Source: a virus. From it: a DNA stretch of 56,674 nucleotides. A program made the translations under genes and the position numbers. The stretch spans positions 1 to 56,674 of the IMG/VR virus record IMGVR_UViG_3300034072_002225. One strand, 5' to 3'. Under the pieces are notes generated by a model. It did not search any database. It worked only from the letters and a program-made list of their open reading frames with translations, and had not been told where the DNA came from. Positions 14,690 through 23,849 of the stretch are shown one piece after another; positions within the stretch are counted from its first letter, which is position 1, and each line of letters opens with the position of its first letter.

Positions 14690-16290
14690 CGGGGCAGCTT
14701 ATCCCCATGCCTGTGGACGATCCGCTCTCCACGGTGTTGCTGAAGACCAACGATATCGGGAATGCCGAACGCCTCGTCCGCCTGAGCAAGGGCCTGCTGC
14801 GATGGGTGCCGGATCTTGCCAGCTGGGTTGCCTATGACGGCAAGCGCTGGTCGGTGCGGGATGGCGAGCGGATCGCCACCGGCTATGCCCATGAGGTGGC
14901 GCGGCATATCGATCGCGAACAGATCGCGCTGCGCAAGATTGCGGACAGCCCCGATGCGCTCGAGGCGGCCTTCGGATTCGAGGTGCCGCCCGACGTCGCC
15001 AAGGAACGGGTGATCGCCCTGGGCAAATGGGCGGTGAAGAGCGGCGACGCTTCCCGCACCGCGGCGATGCTGATGCAGGCGCGATCGCTGCTGACCGCGC
15101 AGCTGGACGAGTTCGACCGCGACAAGCTGGCGTTCAACACCCAGAACTGGACCCTGCGCTTCGTGAAGGCCGGAGACGGCAGCTGGACGGTGAAGCCGTC
15201 GCCGCACGATCCGGCCGACATGATCATGCAGATCGCCAATGTGGAATATCATCCCAAGGCGGATTATCCGAAGTGGCGAGAGCGCGTGGAGCTGATCCAG
15301 CCCGACGGCGATCAGCGCGACTTCCTGCAGCAGCGGTACGGCTATTTCCTGACGGGGCTTATCTCCGAACAGAAATGGTTCATCGACCAGGGCCGTGGCG
15401 GCGACGGCAAGTCGGTCACCAATATGGCGATCGGCAACCTGATGGGGGACTATTACCGGCACGCCGGCATCGAGACCTTCCTGGAAGGCGGCACCAAGTC
15501 CGGATCCGATCATAGCAGCGATCTGGCCCGCCTGCAGGGCGATATCCGCTTCGTCAGCGCCGACGAGCCGAAGGCGCAATCGACGTGGAACAGTTCGCGC
15601 CTAAAACAGGTGACGGGCGGCACGATCACCTGCCGCGCCATGCGGAAGGAGGAGATCGAGTATGTCGCCCGCTGGAAGCTGGTGATCGAGGTCAACCCGC
15701 TGCCCAAGGTTTCGAACGACGACGACGGCTTCTGGCGGCGCGTCCACCTGACGCCATGGTCCTACCAGTTCGACAAGGGGCAGGCGAAAGCGCGGCCCAT
15801 GGAGGAGCTGCTCGCCGAGCTGGCCGCGGAGAGCAGCGGCATCCTGAACTGGATGATAGCCGGGGCGTGCAAGTGGCTGCAGACGCGGCGCCTGCCGATG
15901 GCGGCCGCGGCAGACCTGGCGCTGACCAACTATCGCCAGTCCGCCAGCGCGATCGGCGCATGGCTGATCGACCGGGCCGATCGCAGCGACAAGGATGCGG
16001 TGACGAAGGCGAGCGTGCTCTACGCCGACTTCAAGACCTATTGCGAGCAGCTGGGCATCGAGAAGCCACCCAGCCAGACTGCGTTCGGCAACAAGCTGTC
16101 CGCCGAGCAGATCTACGGGAAGAAGGATGGCGCGGGCAACATCGTGCGCCTCGGCATCAAGCTGAAGCCGGACGGCATCGGTGGCGGCCTGGGGGCGTCC
16201 GCTGAGGCGCCTGCACGTCCGCCCGCTGCGGCTGCCGTGCCGCCCGCCTCCGGGGCATGGGCGGTCGAGGATGGGGACGATCTGCCATGA
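14686..16290 (+). CDS. D5/P4-type primase-helicase (SF3)
   Basis: The protein has 534 residues. An N-terminal D5_N-like region is followed by a superfamily 3 helicase core with Walker A GRGGDGKS (about residues 236-243), then a Walker B-like segment (DIRFVSADE) and sensor motif (KLVIEVNPLP). The C-terminal winged unit (ASVLYADFKTYCEQLG, SQTAFGNKL) is typical of D5-like helicases. A Pro/Ala-rich tail ends it. It should unwind the origin and drive the phage fork together with the primase upstream. The origin candidate lies immediately downstream. Confidence 0.92.
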   Translation: MTGQLIPMPVDDPLSTVLLKTNDIGNAERLVRLSKGLLRWVPDLASWVAYDGKRWSVRDGERIATGYAHEVARHIDREQIALRKIADSPDALEAAFGFEVPPDVAKERVIALGKWAVKSGDASRTAAMLMQARSLLTAQLDEFDRDKLAFNTQNWTLRFVKAGDGSWTVKPSPHDPADMIMQIANVEYHPKADYPKWRERVELIQPDGDQRDFLQQRYGYFLTGLISEQKWFIDQGRGGDGKSVTNMAIGNLMGDYYRHAGIETFLEGGTKSGSDHSSDLARLQGDIRFVSADEPKAQSTWNSSRLKQVTGGTITCRAMRKEEIEYVARWKLVIEVNPLPKVSNDDDGFWRRVHLTPWSYQFDKGQAKARPMEELLAELAAESSGILNWMIAGACKWLQTRRLPMAAAADLALTNYRQSASAIGAWLIDRADRSDKDAVTKASVLYADFKTYCEQLGIEKPPSQTAFGNKLSAEQIYGKKDGAGNIVRLGIKLKPDGIGGGLGASAEAPARPPAAAAVPPASGAWAVEDGDDLP

Positions 16291-16511
16291 TCGTCGACCA
16301 CAAGATGTTGTGTCCGGAGGGTACGGACAGTTGGGCTCTCAACTGTCCGGAATGGGCACGCGCGGCGGCTGCGGGGCTGGGGCGGGTGGTCGGGGAAGCG
16401 ATTTTCCGGGCTGCCTACGGAGGGCTGAGGGGCGTTTTACGGAGGGTCGTTCACAACTGTCCGTACCTGCAAGCCATTGGAAAAGCGGGACTGACGGACG
16501 GTTACGGATAG
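16287..16511 (+). CDS. Small ORF over the iteron cluster (74 aa)
   Basis: The ATG at 16287 overlaps the helicase stop (ATGA), so ribosomes could continue into it. Several of its Cys-Pro segments (NCPEW, NCPYL) are simply the translation of the repeat motif, so the protein may have no function of its own. I would treat it as a possible leader-like reading frame across the origin region until conservation is tested. Confidence 0.4.
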   Translation: MIVDHKMLCPEGTDSWALNCPEWARAAAAGLGRVVGEAIFRAAYGGLRGVLRRVVHNCPYLQAIGKAGLTDGYG

Positions 16512-16597
16512 TTCGGACAGTTTCCGGCGGGTTCGAGGGCTAGGCATGCCTGCGCCTACCTGTGCGGGAGAACCTCACCATAACTGTCCGTACCCTT
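16309..16597. repeat. Iteron cluster, candidate phage replication origin
   Basis: The motif AACTGTCCGTACC occurs in both orientations. Exact or nearly exact copies are at 16320-16332 (reverse), 16341-16349 (9-base core), 16455-16467, 16514-16522 (reverse, 9-base core) and 16582-16594. Degenerate reverse copies are at 16494-16503 and 16501-16513. The first two form a 9-bp inverted repeat (16324-16332 with 16341-16349). Seven copies in under 300 bases just behind a helicase gene is the arrangement of an initiator-binding origin. No T run follows the hairpin, so it is not a standard terminator. Confidence 0.65.
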
Positions 16598-16621
16598 CTG
16601 AAAGAAGATTGAACACAAGAT

Positions 16622-17365
16622 ATGGATAAGAAAACACCAGAGGTGACCCAGCTGCCGGCGAAGCCGGCACGGGGCGTGCGGCGGCCAATGGTGGCGCGGG
16701 CCGAGCCGATGCTGGTCGAGGTGCAGGTGGCGCCGCTGTCCCATGCACCGGCGGCACGGCCCTGGGAGGCGCGCGGTTCGATCGATGTCGAGCAGCTGGC
16801 GGTATGGGCATTCCGGGATCAGCGTGCGCACCGGGTGGCGGGCCGTGGCCTGCACGACATCGAGGCGGCGGTCTCCGGCATGGAGCCGCGTGGGCGTTCT
16901 GCGGATGGTTGCGCCGCGATCGCCGATATCCAGCACATGGGATGCCGGGTGGATTGGGGCGGCGCGATGATCAAGGATCACGTCCACCCTGCCGCGGAGC
17001 TGCTCGAGCAGCTGGTCGGCTCGATGCAGGATGGGGCGCTGGTCCGGCACTATGCGTTGCTCGCTGGGCGTCCCGAGGGCTGGCGGCAGCCGGTGCGCTG
17101 GTACCGTCCGGTGGTCTGGGACAAGCCCGGTGAGGAAGCGGCCTGGGAATGGACGAACGAAGGGCGCGGCGCACGCGGCTATCGCATGTGCCGGGTCATC
17201 CCCACCATCACGCCCTCCGAGCTGGTCACGCAGCGCGGCGTCTACGCCCGCTGGCTCGACGCGCTGGGCGTGCTGGCCTGGGAGCTATCGATGCACGCGC
17301 TCGGCTTCGCAGTCACCGGCCCGTCGGCGCCTGCGCGACCCTGGGACGGTGAGGGCCGGCCGTGA
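16622..17365 (+). CDS. Conserved phage hypothetical protein (247 aa)
   Basis: The gene starts after the last iteron. It encodes a soluble protein with a helical middle (GSIDVEQLAVWAFRDQRAHR) and several Trp-containing strands (WRQPVRWYRPVVWDKPG). No nuclease or HTH signature was seen. Genes at this position, between helicase and small terminase, often encode late-gene regulators or Holliday-junction enzymes, but neither can be shown here. Confidence 0.7.
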   Translation: MDKKTPEVTQLPAKPARGVRRPMVARAEPMLVEVQVAPLSHAPAARPWEARGSIDVEQLAVWAFRDQRAHRVAGRGLHDIEAAVSGMEPRGRSADGCAAIADIQHMGCRVDWGGAMIKDHVHPAAELLEQLVGSMQDGALVRHYALLAGRPEGWRQPVRWYRPVVWDKPGEEAAWEWTNEGRGARGYRMCRVIPTITPSELVTQRGVYARWLDALGVLAWELSMHALGFAVTGPSAPARPWDGEGRP

Positions 17366-17504
17366 TCGTCCTCGACCACCCCCCTGCCGGGTCCTCCCGG
17401 CCGGCCCCCGGGGATATGCGGGCCGCAAGGCGCAATGCGTGGGAATTTTCCGGATTGGCGGATATCTTGCGGTTTTCCTTTGCTTTTTTGTTCGGAGTGG
17501 AGCG

Positions 17505-18077
17505 TTGAGCGAGCCCCTGATCGTCTCTTTGGACGAGTTCGCCGAGCTTTGCGGCGTCACCTCGGTCACTATGCGCACGCATCTGCGCGAGCTTGGGCGA
17601 GAGGGTGTCGAGGTGCCGGCGTGGTTGATCGAACGCGGCGATCGGGGGCGGACGTACAAGATCGATGCCGAGGATGGCGTGCGTTGGTGGCAGGCGCGGC
17701 GGGAAGCCGAGGACCTGGGCAATGCCGAACGCGTCCAGCGTATGCAGCAGCTGCGCCTCGAGACGATCGGTGACGCCGGAGACGAGCCTGAGGCCCTGGC
17801 GCTGTCGGGCAAGCAGCGGCGGGAGGAATATGCTGCTGCCCAGGAAGCGATCAAGTACCGCAAGCTGATGGGCCAGCTGGTCGAGAAGGCGCCGCTGCAG
17901 CGGGTGCTGACCAACGCGACCGTCGAGCTCCGCAAGCAGCTGCAGCGTGTGGCCCCGGAGGCGGCGATCAAGCTGGGCCTCTCGGCCGACCAGAGTCGCG
18001 ATCTCGATGGAATCATCGAGCGCGCGCTCGCCCAGTTCGTCGCAACCATCGAGAAACCGCATGCTTTTGAAGACTGA
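17505..18077 (+). CDS. Terminase small subunit (Nu1-like)
   Basis: The protein begins with a winged-helix DNA-recognition unit (DEFAELCGVTSVTMRTHLRE). A charged linker follows, then a helical C-terminal half (RREEYAAAQEAIKYRKLMGQ) as in Nu1 homologues. It should bind the packaging site and load the large subunit. The best start is a TTG at 17505 with GGAG 7 bases upstream; no ATG fits. A 139-base gap before it holds no gene. The 3' end overlaps the large-subunit start by 17 bases. Confidence 0.8.
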   Translation: MSEPLIVSLDEFAELCGVTSVTMRTHLRELGREGVEVPAWLIERGDRGRTYKIDAEDGVRWWQARREAEDLGNAERVQRMQQLRLETIGDAGDEPEALALSGKQRREEYAAAQEAIKYRKLMGQLVEKAPLQRVLTNATVELRKQLQRVAPEAAIKLGLSADQSRDLDGIIERALAQFVATIEKPHAFED

Positions 18078-20241
18078 TCAGGGACCGCCCAAGTTCGCGG
18101 ACGCCGATGCGGTGGTGGCCGAGTGCCTGGCTGAGCTGCGGTATCCGAAAAAGGTTTCCGTCACGGCGTGCGCCAATGACCATCGGCACCTTTCCAACCC
18201 AGGCGCCTATTCGGGTCCGTGGCGCGAGAGCCCGCACGATACCCGCTTCGCGGAGCGCGCGCAGGATGCCCTGCATGTCGATTCCCCGTACCGCGAAGTC
18301 GTGGTGATGGGTCCTGCCCAGACCGGAAAGTCCGAAGTGGGCAATAACTGGCAGCTGCACACCGTGCTGTACGACCAGGTCGACATGATGTTCGTCATGC
18401 CGGACAAGACGTCGATCAACCAGTACGTCAAGACGCAGTGGGACAAGATGGTCGAGGTCTGCCCGGATCTCGAAAAGCGACTGCTCCCAGGTGCGTCGGC
18501 CGATACGATCAACCTGAAGCAGTTCAAGGGCTGCAGCTTCTTCTTCCAGTGGCCCGGCGGCCCCACGTTTCGTGCCAAGCCGGTCTCGCGTGGGCGCCTC
18601 GACGATTATGACGACATTCCGCAGGACGTGGGCGTCGCGGCTGGCGGCAAGGGCGGCCAGGGCAGTCCGCTGTCGCTGATGCTCGGACGCGGCGGCAGCT
18701 TTTCCGCCTATAGCGGCAGCAAGGTCTATGCGAATTCCACCCCGAAGCTGGGGGCGAAGCGCGGAATCGAGGCCCTGGTCGCCGCCGGCACCGACGAGCG
18801 CTGGTATGTCGACTGCCTGACCTGCGATCAGCCGTTCATCCTCGATACCGAGCATGTGCTGAAGTTCGATCGCACCGGAACGGCAGCCGAAGCGGCCGAT
18901 ACCGCGGTCGTGATGTGTCCGGATCCCGAATGCGGTGGGTATCATACCCAGTCCCACAAGCGGGCGCTGATGGATACCGGGCGCTGGGTGGGCAAGGGCG
19001 AGACGGCGGTCAGTCGCAAGATTCATCCCGCGGGCAAGGAAGGCGAGCTGCAGCGCAACAGCCGCCTGTCGCAGCGTTGGGACGGGTTGATGGGCTTTCG
19101 GCGCTGGTCGGAAATCGCCGAGCTATGGCGTGCCGCCGAGCTGAAATTCGAGAACGAGCAAGACGAGACCGAGCTGGTCACCTTCTTCCAGACTACGGCC
19201 GGCAAGAACTACACACTCAAAGGCACGGGCGAGCCGCCGATTGCCGAGGACGAGCTGCTGCGCCGAGCCCGGCTGAGCCCGCACCGCTTCGGCGTCGTGC
19301 CTCGCGAGGCGGTTTGTCTGGTCATGTCGATCGACCAGGCCATCAACCGATTCGAGGTGAGTGCCTGGGCTTTCGCACCCGGCTATCGCGCGTGGCTGGT
19401 CGACCGCTTCGCGATCGTGAATTGTGGCGACGAGCCGCTGAAACCGTTCACCAGGCCGGAGCACTTCGCCGTGCTGCACCCGCGCGTGCTGGCAAAGCGC
19501 TACCCCGTGGCCGGCTCACCGAACCTGTCCGTGAAGCCGCTCTGCACCGTCCTCGATACTGGCGGCATGGATTCCGCGACCGACAATGCGTTCGCGTGGT
19601 GGCATTCCATGGTCGCTGGCGATATCGGCTCCGGTCGGGCGCCGGTCCCGGACACTGCGCTGATGCTGTATAAGGGGGGCAACAAGGCGGACGGCAAGTT
19701 GCTCCCGACGCCGACTCCTGATGCGAAGCGTCAAATGCCTGGCGCACCCCCATGTCTGCTCTATGTGCCCAACGCTAATCGCATCAAAGACATGGCGGAC
19801 GTCGGTCTGCGCCGCAGCGATGGAGGCCCGGGATCGATCGTGTTCCCGGGGGATCTGGATGAAGATCAGCAACTGGTGGTTGCACCCTACATCGCCGAGT
19901 TCACCGCCGAGGAGAAAATTGACGGCGTATGGACGCGTCCGAAAGACACCAAGAACGAAACGCTCGACCTGTATGTGATGGCGCGTAGCGTGCTGATCCG
20001 GTTCGGGGGGCACGATCACTCGCTGTCCTGGGTGCCTTCGTGGGCGCGGCCGCCGCGGCTTCGGCCGCTGCCCAGGCCGGAGGTAGGGGTGGCCGAGGAA
20101 CAGGCGCTGGCGGCGCTCGCTCGCGAAACGGCGCCACCAGCGGCAGAAGCGCCCAAGACAAGGGCACCAGCGACCCAGCCCGTACCCATGTCGCCACCAC
20201 GGCGGCCTCGGCCAAAGATCCGTGTGACGCGCGCGCGGTGA
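18061..20241 (+). CDS. Terminase large subunit (GpA family)
   Basis: This is the packaging ATPase and nuclease, 726 residues. Walker A is VMGPAQTGKSE near residue 85, followed by the aromatic MMFVMPDKTSINQYVKTQW stretch and a conserved GpA-type middle (SRGRLDDYDDIPQD, YSGSKVYANSTP). A zinc-ribbon-like pair of CxxC motifs (CLTCDQP, MCPDPECGGY) lies in the middle. The C-terminal nuclease half contains VLDTGGMD. A Pro/Ala-rich tail ends the protein. The family suggests cos-type packaging, as in lambda. The ATG at 18061 lies inside the end of the small-subunit gene. Confidence 0.95.
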   Translation: MLLKTDQGPPKFADADAVVAECLAELRYPKKVSVTACANDHRHLSNPGAYSGPWRESPHDTRFAERAQDALHVDSPYREVVVMGPAQTGKSEVGNNWQLHTVLYDQVDMMFVMPDKTSINQYVKTQWDKMVEVCPDLEKRLLPGASADTINLKQFKGCSFFFQWPGGPTFRAKPVSRGRLDDYDDIPQDVGVAAGGKGGQGSPLSLMLGRGGSFSAYSGSKVYANSTPKLGAKRGIEALVAAGTDERWYVDCLTCDQPFILDTEHVLKFDRTGTAAEAADTAVVMCPDPECGGYHTQSHKRALMDTGRWVGKGETAVSRKIHPAGKEGELQRNSRLSQRWDGLMGFRRWSEIAELWRAAELKFENEQDETELVTFFQTTAGKNYTLKGTGEPPIAEDELLRRARLSPHRFGVVPREAVCLVMSIDQAINRFEVSAWAFAPGYRAWLVDRFAIVNCGDEPLKPFTRPEHFAVLHPRVLAKRYPVAGSPNLSVKPLCTVLDTGGMDSATDNAFAWWHSMVAGDIGSGRAPVPDTALMLYKGGNKADGKLLPTPTPDAKRQMPGAPPCLLYVPNANRIKDMADVGLRRSDGGPGSIVFPGDLDEDQQLVVAPYIAEFTAEEKIDGVWTRPKDTKNETLDLYVMARSVLIRFGGHDHSLSWVPSWARPPRLRPLPRPEVGVAEEQALAALARETAPPAAEAPKTRAPATQPVPMSPPRRPRPKIRVTRAR

Positions 20242-20560
20242 TAGTCACGTCATCCTCGGGGCCGAGGTGGGCACTGGCTGCCGATCGCCGACCGGGATCG
20301 CAGCCGCTGACGAATAGCCGGAGGTGCCGCAGCGGGTGAATCCCTCGATTATCCGGATACTGCGCGGGATTGATCGAATTTCGCCAGACTGTGTCCAGTT
20401 TTTCGCAACGGCAATTTGCAGCGCGCATAGGGGCTGGACAGGGAGTCGAGATATTTGACAGGGGCAAAAGCGTAGACGTGCCGTGCCCGAGAGAAACGAG
20501 CCCGCCCCGGTAGATCCGGCGGCGGGCTTTTTTGTGCCCGGGCCAGTTGGAGAAACCCCC
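20242..20560 (+). other. Non-coding gap with intrinsic terminator
   Basis: About 320 bases separate the large terminase from the gpW-like gene. No convincing gene was found on either strand. The only clear element is the hairpin terminator at 20499-20533. A TTGACA at 20455-20460 lacks a matching -10 box. Confidence 0.6.
20499..20533 (+). terminator. Intrinsic terminator before the head genes
   Basis: AGCCCGCC (20499-20506) pairs perfectly with GGCGGGCT (20521-20528) around a 14-base loop and is followed by six T (20528-20533). It lies 28 bases before the gpW-like ATG. It may separate packaging from head expression, or act as a regulated attenuator relieved by an antiterminator. Confidence 0.8.
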
Positions 20561-20791
20561 ATGGCCTTGCCGCCGGATCAGATCGCAGAGCTGGAAGCTC
20601 GCCTCGCGCGCTATCTCGCGGCCGAGGCGGCGGTGCTCACCAACCAGGAGTATGAGCTCGCGGGCCGCAAGGTGGTGCGCGCGGACCTGAAGGAGATCCG
20701 CGCCGCCGTCGAGGACCTGCGCGGCCAGCTCAATCGCGTACAGGGCGTCGCCCCGCGGCGGGGCCGGGTGCGGCGGGTGGTGCTGCTCTGA
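20561..20791 (+). CDS. gpW-like head-tail joining protein
   Basis: A 76-residue helical protein (QIAELEARLARYLAAEAAVL, then LKEIRAAVEDLRGQLNRV) with a short basic tail. In size and place, between large terminase and portal, it equals lambda gpW (68 aa), which plugs the portal vertex before tail joining. The ATG at 20561 has GGAG 8 bases upstream. Its stop overlaps the portal start by one base. Confidence 0.75.
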   Translation: MALPPDQIAELEARLARYLAAEAAVLTNQEYELAGRKVVRADLKEIRAAVEDLRGQLNRVQGVAPRRGRVRRVVLL

Positions 20792-22500
20792 TGCTCAATG
20801 TCCGCATGAACGCGCTCGATCGCGCCGCGAATTGGGTATCGCCCAGCTGGGGGATGAAGCGGATGGCGGCGCGGGCCACCCTATCGGCTGCCTCGGCGCT
20901 CACCAGCTCGCCGACCAACCCTGACGGCGGCCGGATCGGCGGGCAGGGCGGGTACAAGGGCGGTCATACCAACCGCCGGCAAACGCGTGGGTGGTTCGCT
21001 CGCCCGCGCAGCGCGAACGCCGACACCCTCGGCAACCAGAAGACCGTCATCGGCCGCGCCCGCGATGCGGCAATGAACATGCCGCTGGCGACGGCGGCGA
21101 TCGAGCGGCCTGTCACCTTCACGGTCGGCACCGGCCTGATGGCGATTCCCGACCTGAAGGCCGGCGAGCTCGGCATCAGCGCGGAGGAGGCGCGGAGGCT
21201 CGGCGCCCAGATCGCGGCGGACTTCGACAATTACATGTCGTCGACCGATCCCGATGCGGCGCGGACGGCGACCGGCTATGATCAGCAGGAAATCGTCCTG
21301 CGCGGTGTGCTGGAAAGCGGCGACATCCTCGGCGTGCGCGTCATGCCGCCGAACCAGATCGGACGGTACCACGAAACCGCGTGGAAGTTGTACGAAGCCG
21401 ATCGTGTAGTCTCGCCGGCCAACCACGACGAGGGTGGCCGCCTCGGCGGCGCCGGCAACGTCGTCGCCGGGGGCGTCGAGGTCGACGAGTTCACGGCACC
21501 GATCGCCTATCATGTGCTGAAGACTCCGCCGAACGGCTTCAACGGGGTGGCGATCGGCCGCATGCCGGGGGACACCGTGCGCCTGGATGCGTGGGGCACG
21601 AAGAGCGAGCTGCCCACCTGCGTTCATGTGATGACGGTGAAGCGGCCCGAGCAGTTCCGGGGCGCATCCGTCCTGGCGCCGGTGCTGGAGATCCTGCAGC
21701 AGGTTTCCACCCTCTCCGAGGCGGAGGCATTCGCGGCCGTGCTGACCAGCATGGTCGCGATCATCTACAAGAGCAAGAACGGCAATCCCATGCCGGAGCC
21801 GGACTACAGCACCGATCGCATGGTCGATGCCAGCGAGGCTTGGCAAACCGCCGAGGCGGATGCGGGTGGCCGCGCCTCCGATTATCCGATGGAAGTCGGC
21901 GCGACCTGGGAAATCGACCACGACGACGAAGTGGAGATGAAGTCGCCGGGGCGACCGAATCCTGCGTTCGAGCCGTTCTTCAAGGCGCTGGCGCACCAGA
22001 TCTCTGCTGCGGTGGAAGTGCCCTATGAGGTGCTGATGCTGGCGTTCAACGCCAGCTACTCGGCGAGCCGTGGCGCGCTCGAAGTGTTTTACCAGACCGT
22101 GCGCAAGCGCCGAGACTGGCTCGCCGCGCACTGGTGCACCCCGGTCTATCGCGCCTGGCTGTATGAGCAGGTGGCGAAGGGCCGGTACCGGATGCCCGGC
22201 TTTCTCACCAACCGCACGCTGCGCGAGCGCTGGTCGAACGTGCGCTTCCGCGGTGACGGCAAAATCTCACTCGACCCGGGCCGCGAGGCGAAGGCGCTGG
22301 AAGTGCATGAGGCGCATGCCTGGAAGACCGGGGCGGAGATCACCGCCGAGCTGACCGGCGGCGACTATGACGCCAATGTCGAGCGGCGCGCCGGCGAGCA
22401 TCGCCGCTTCGTCGATGCCGGTCTGCCGATCCCGAACCAACAGGGCGGAGGCAGCGCGCCGGCGACTGACCAGCCCCAGCCAACGGAGGTACCGGCATGA
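20791..22500 (+). CDS. Portal protein (lambda gpB family)
   Basis: A 569-residue portal forming the dodecameric DNA entry channel. Family-like stretches are RGWFARPRSANADTLGNQKT, RGVLESGDILGVRVMPP, the IAYHVLKTPPN region and PYEVLMLAFNASYSASRGAL. A polar Gln/Pro tail ends it. It is coupled to gpW (TGATG) and to the protease (ATGA), matching lambda order W-B-C. Confidence 0.93.
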   Translation: MLNVRMNALDRAANWVSPSWGMKRMAARATLSAASALTSSPTNPDGGRIGGQGGYKGGHTNRRQTRGWFARPRSANADTLGNQKTVIGRARDAAMNMPLATAAIERPVTFTVGTGLMAIPDLKAGELGISAEEARRLGAQIAADFDNYMSSTDPDAARTATGYDQQEIVLRGVLESGDILGVRVMPPNQIGRYHETAWKLYEADRVVSPANHDEGGRLGGAGNVVAGGVEVDEFTAPIAYHVLKTPPNGFNGVAIGRMPGDTVRLDAWGTKSELPTCVHVMTVKRPEQFRGASVLAPVLEILQQVSTLSEAEAFAAVLTSMVAIIYKSKNGNPMPEPDYSTDRMVDASEAWQTAEADAGGRASDYPMEVGATWEIDHDDEVEMKSPGRPNPAFEPFFKALAHQISAAVEVPYEVLMLAFNASYSASRGALEVFYQTVRKRRDWLAAHWCTPVYRAWLYEQVAKGRYRMPGFLTNRTLRERWSNVRFRGDGKISLDPGREAKALEVHEAHAWKTGAEITAELTGGDYDANVERRAGEHRRFVDAGLPIPNQQGGGSAPATDQPQPTEVPA

Positions 22501-23849
22501 GTATGCGGGCCTATAGCCGCGCGGAAGTGATGCGGCGCCTGTTCAACGCGCCCCTGCAGGTGCTGCCCGATACGGCAGCAATCGTGATCGGCGCCGTGGG
22601 CAAGCGCTACGATATCGAGCAGCTGCTGTTCGCCGGGGAAGGGCGCACGCTCTCGATCGGCGAGCTCGAGGCGCGCGCCTCGGCGGCCCGGGTCGAGATA
22701 TCGGCCCGCGCCAACATCGACCAGCGTGCGCCGAAGTTGGCGGCCGAGCAGCTGATGCCGGTGATCGACAATGTCGCGCATATCGAGGTGCGTGGTGAGA
22801 CCGTCGCCGAGAACGGTATCGGCCCCATGTCCGGCTTCACCGGTTATGACGGTATCCGCGCCCAGGTGATCGCCGCCGATGCTGATCCTTCGGTGCGCGG
22901 GCTGCTGCTCGATATCAATTCCCCCGGCGGGGAGGTCGATTCGCTGTACGAATGCGTTGGTTCGCTGATGGGCCGCCGCGGCACAAAGCCGATGCGCGCC
23001 GTTATCCGCGGCACCGGGGCCAGTGCCGCATATGCGCTGGCCGCCTGCGCCGACGAGATCACGATCAATGCGCTCGGCATGGCCGGATCGGTTGGCACCA
23101 TCGCTATGCACGCGGATTTCTCACAGCAGCTTGAGCAGGAAGGTGTCCGCGTTACGCTGATCAGCGCCGGCGCCCACAAGGCGGATGCCAATCCGTTTGA
23201 GCCGCTGCCGCCCGAGGTTCGCGATCGCATTGCCGCGCTGGTGAACCTGGCGAACGACCAGTTTATCGCGCACGTCGCCGAAGCGCGGAGCCTGTCCCAG
23301 GATCAGGTGCGGGGCCAACAGGCGCAACTCTATCGCGGCGAGGAGGCAGTTCAGGCCGGCCTCGTCAACAAGGTCATGAGCTGGGCTGATTCGATCGCCG
23401 AATTTTCCCAGCAAGTGAATGGCGGGCTTTCGTCAGGCCGCCCCGCCCGGTCCGCGCCCGGTGCGCGATCTCAGGAGAAGAAGATGAAAACCGAACAGAC
23501 CGCGCCGGCGGCGGATACGCCGGAGTATAGCGCAGCCACCCAGGATGCGGCCGTAAAGGCCGCCGTTGCGGCAGATCGTACCCGCATCGGCCAGCTGATC
23601 GACCTCGACGCCGAGAGCCGGTGCACGCCTGCGCTCTCGGCCGCGATCGTTGATGGCACCAGCGCCGGCGACTTCGCGATCGCCTGCATGAAGTCGACCG
23701 CGCAGCAGCAGCGCACCGCGCTGGAGAGCGCGCGCTCCGATGCTGCCCAGCCCGAGGCACTGCCCCAGGCCCGCACGGACGCGACCGGCGCGCAGCAGAA
23801 GGCCAATCGCGGGCTCGCCTTCCTCAACCGGAACAAGAAGGCCGGCTGA
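22497..23849 (+). CDS. Head maturation protease, S49 family (gpC-like)
   Basis: This is a SppA/ClpP-fold capsid protease. The core contains DINSPGGEVDS, the nucleophile Ser176 (GTGASAAYALAACADE) and the general base Lys228 (SAGAHKADANPFEPL). After about residue 300 a linker leads to a helical C-terminal segment that is also made separately from an internal start at 23484. The protease should cleave scaffold and portal or capsid parts during head assembly. Confidence 0.92.
   Translation: MSMRAYSRAEVMRRLFNAPLQVLPDTAAIVIGAVGKRYDIEQLLFAGEGRTLSIGELEARASAARVEISARANIDQRAPKLAAEQLMPVIDNVAHIEVRGETVAENGIGPMSGFTGYDGIRAQVIAADADPSVRGLLLDINSPGGEVDSLYECVGSLMGRRGTKPMRAVIRGTGASAAYALAACADEITINALGMAGSVGTIAMHADFSQQLEQEGVRVTLISAGAHKADANPFEPLPPEVRDRIAALVNLANDQFIAHVAEARSLSQDQVRGQQAQLYRGEEAVQAGLVNKVMSWADSIAEFSQQVNGGLSSGRPARSAPGARSQEKKMKTEQTAPAADTPEYSAATQDAAVKAAVAADRTRIGQLIDLDAESRCTPALSAAIVDGTSAGDFAIACMKSTAQQQRTALESARSDAAQPEALPQARTDATGAQQKANRGLAFLNRNKKAG
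23484..23849 (+). CDS. Scaffold protein from an in-frame internal start (Nu3-like)
   Basis: Inside the protease gene an ATG at 23484 is preceded by AGGAG (23473-23477) with 6 bases between, and is in the protease frame (codon 330). It would give a separate 121-residue protein, MKTEQTAPAAD..., Ala/Gln-rich and helical. Lambda makes its scaffold Nu3 from the end of gene C in just this way. The strong ribosome site in the middle of a gene is the evidence; the scaffold role follows from the lambda analogy. Confidence 0.75.
   Translation: MKTEQTAPAADTPEYSAATQDAAVKAAVAADRTRIGQLIDLDAESRCTPALSAAIVDGTSAGDFAIACMKSTAQQQRTALESARSDAAQPEALPQARTDATGAQQKANRGLAFLNRNKKAG

Noticed and set aside
16324-16349. 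Hairpin after the helicase gene read as a terminator
   Set aside because: The 9-bp inverted repeat is not followed by T residues and its arms are copies of the iteron motif.
20455-20460. TTGACA as a -35 box before the head genes
   Set aside because: No acceptable -10 box lies 16-18 bases downstream.
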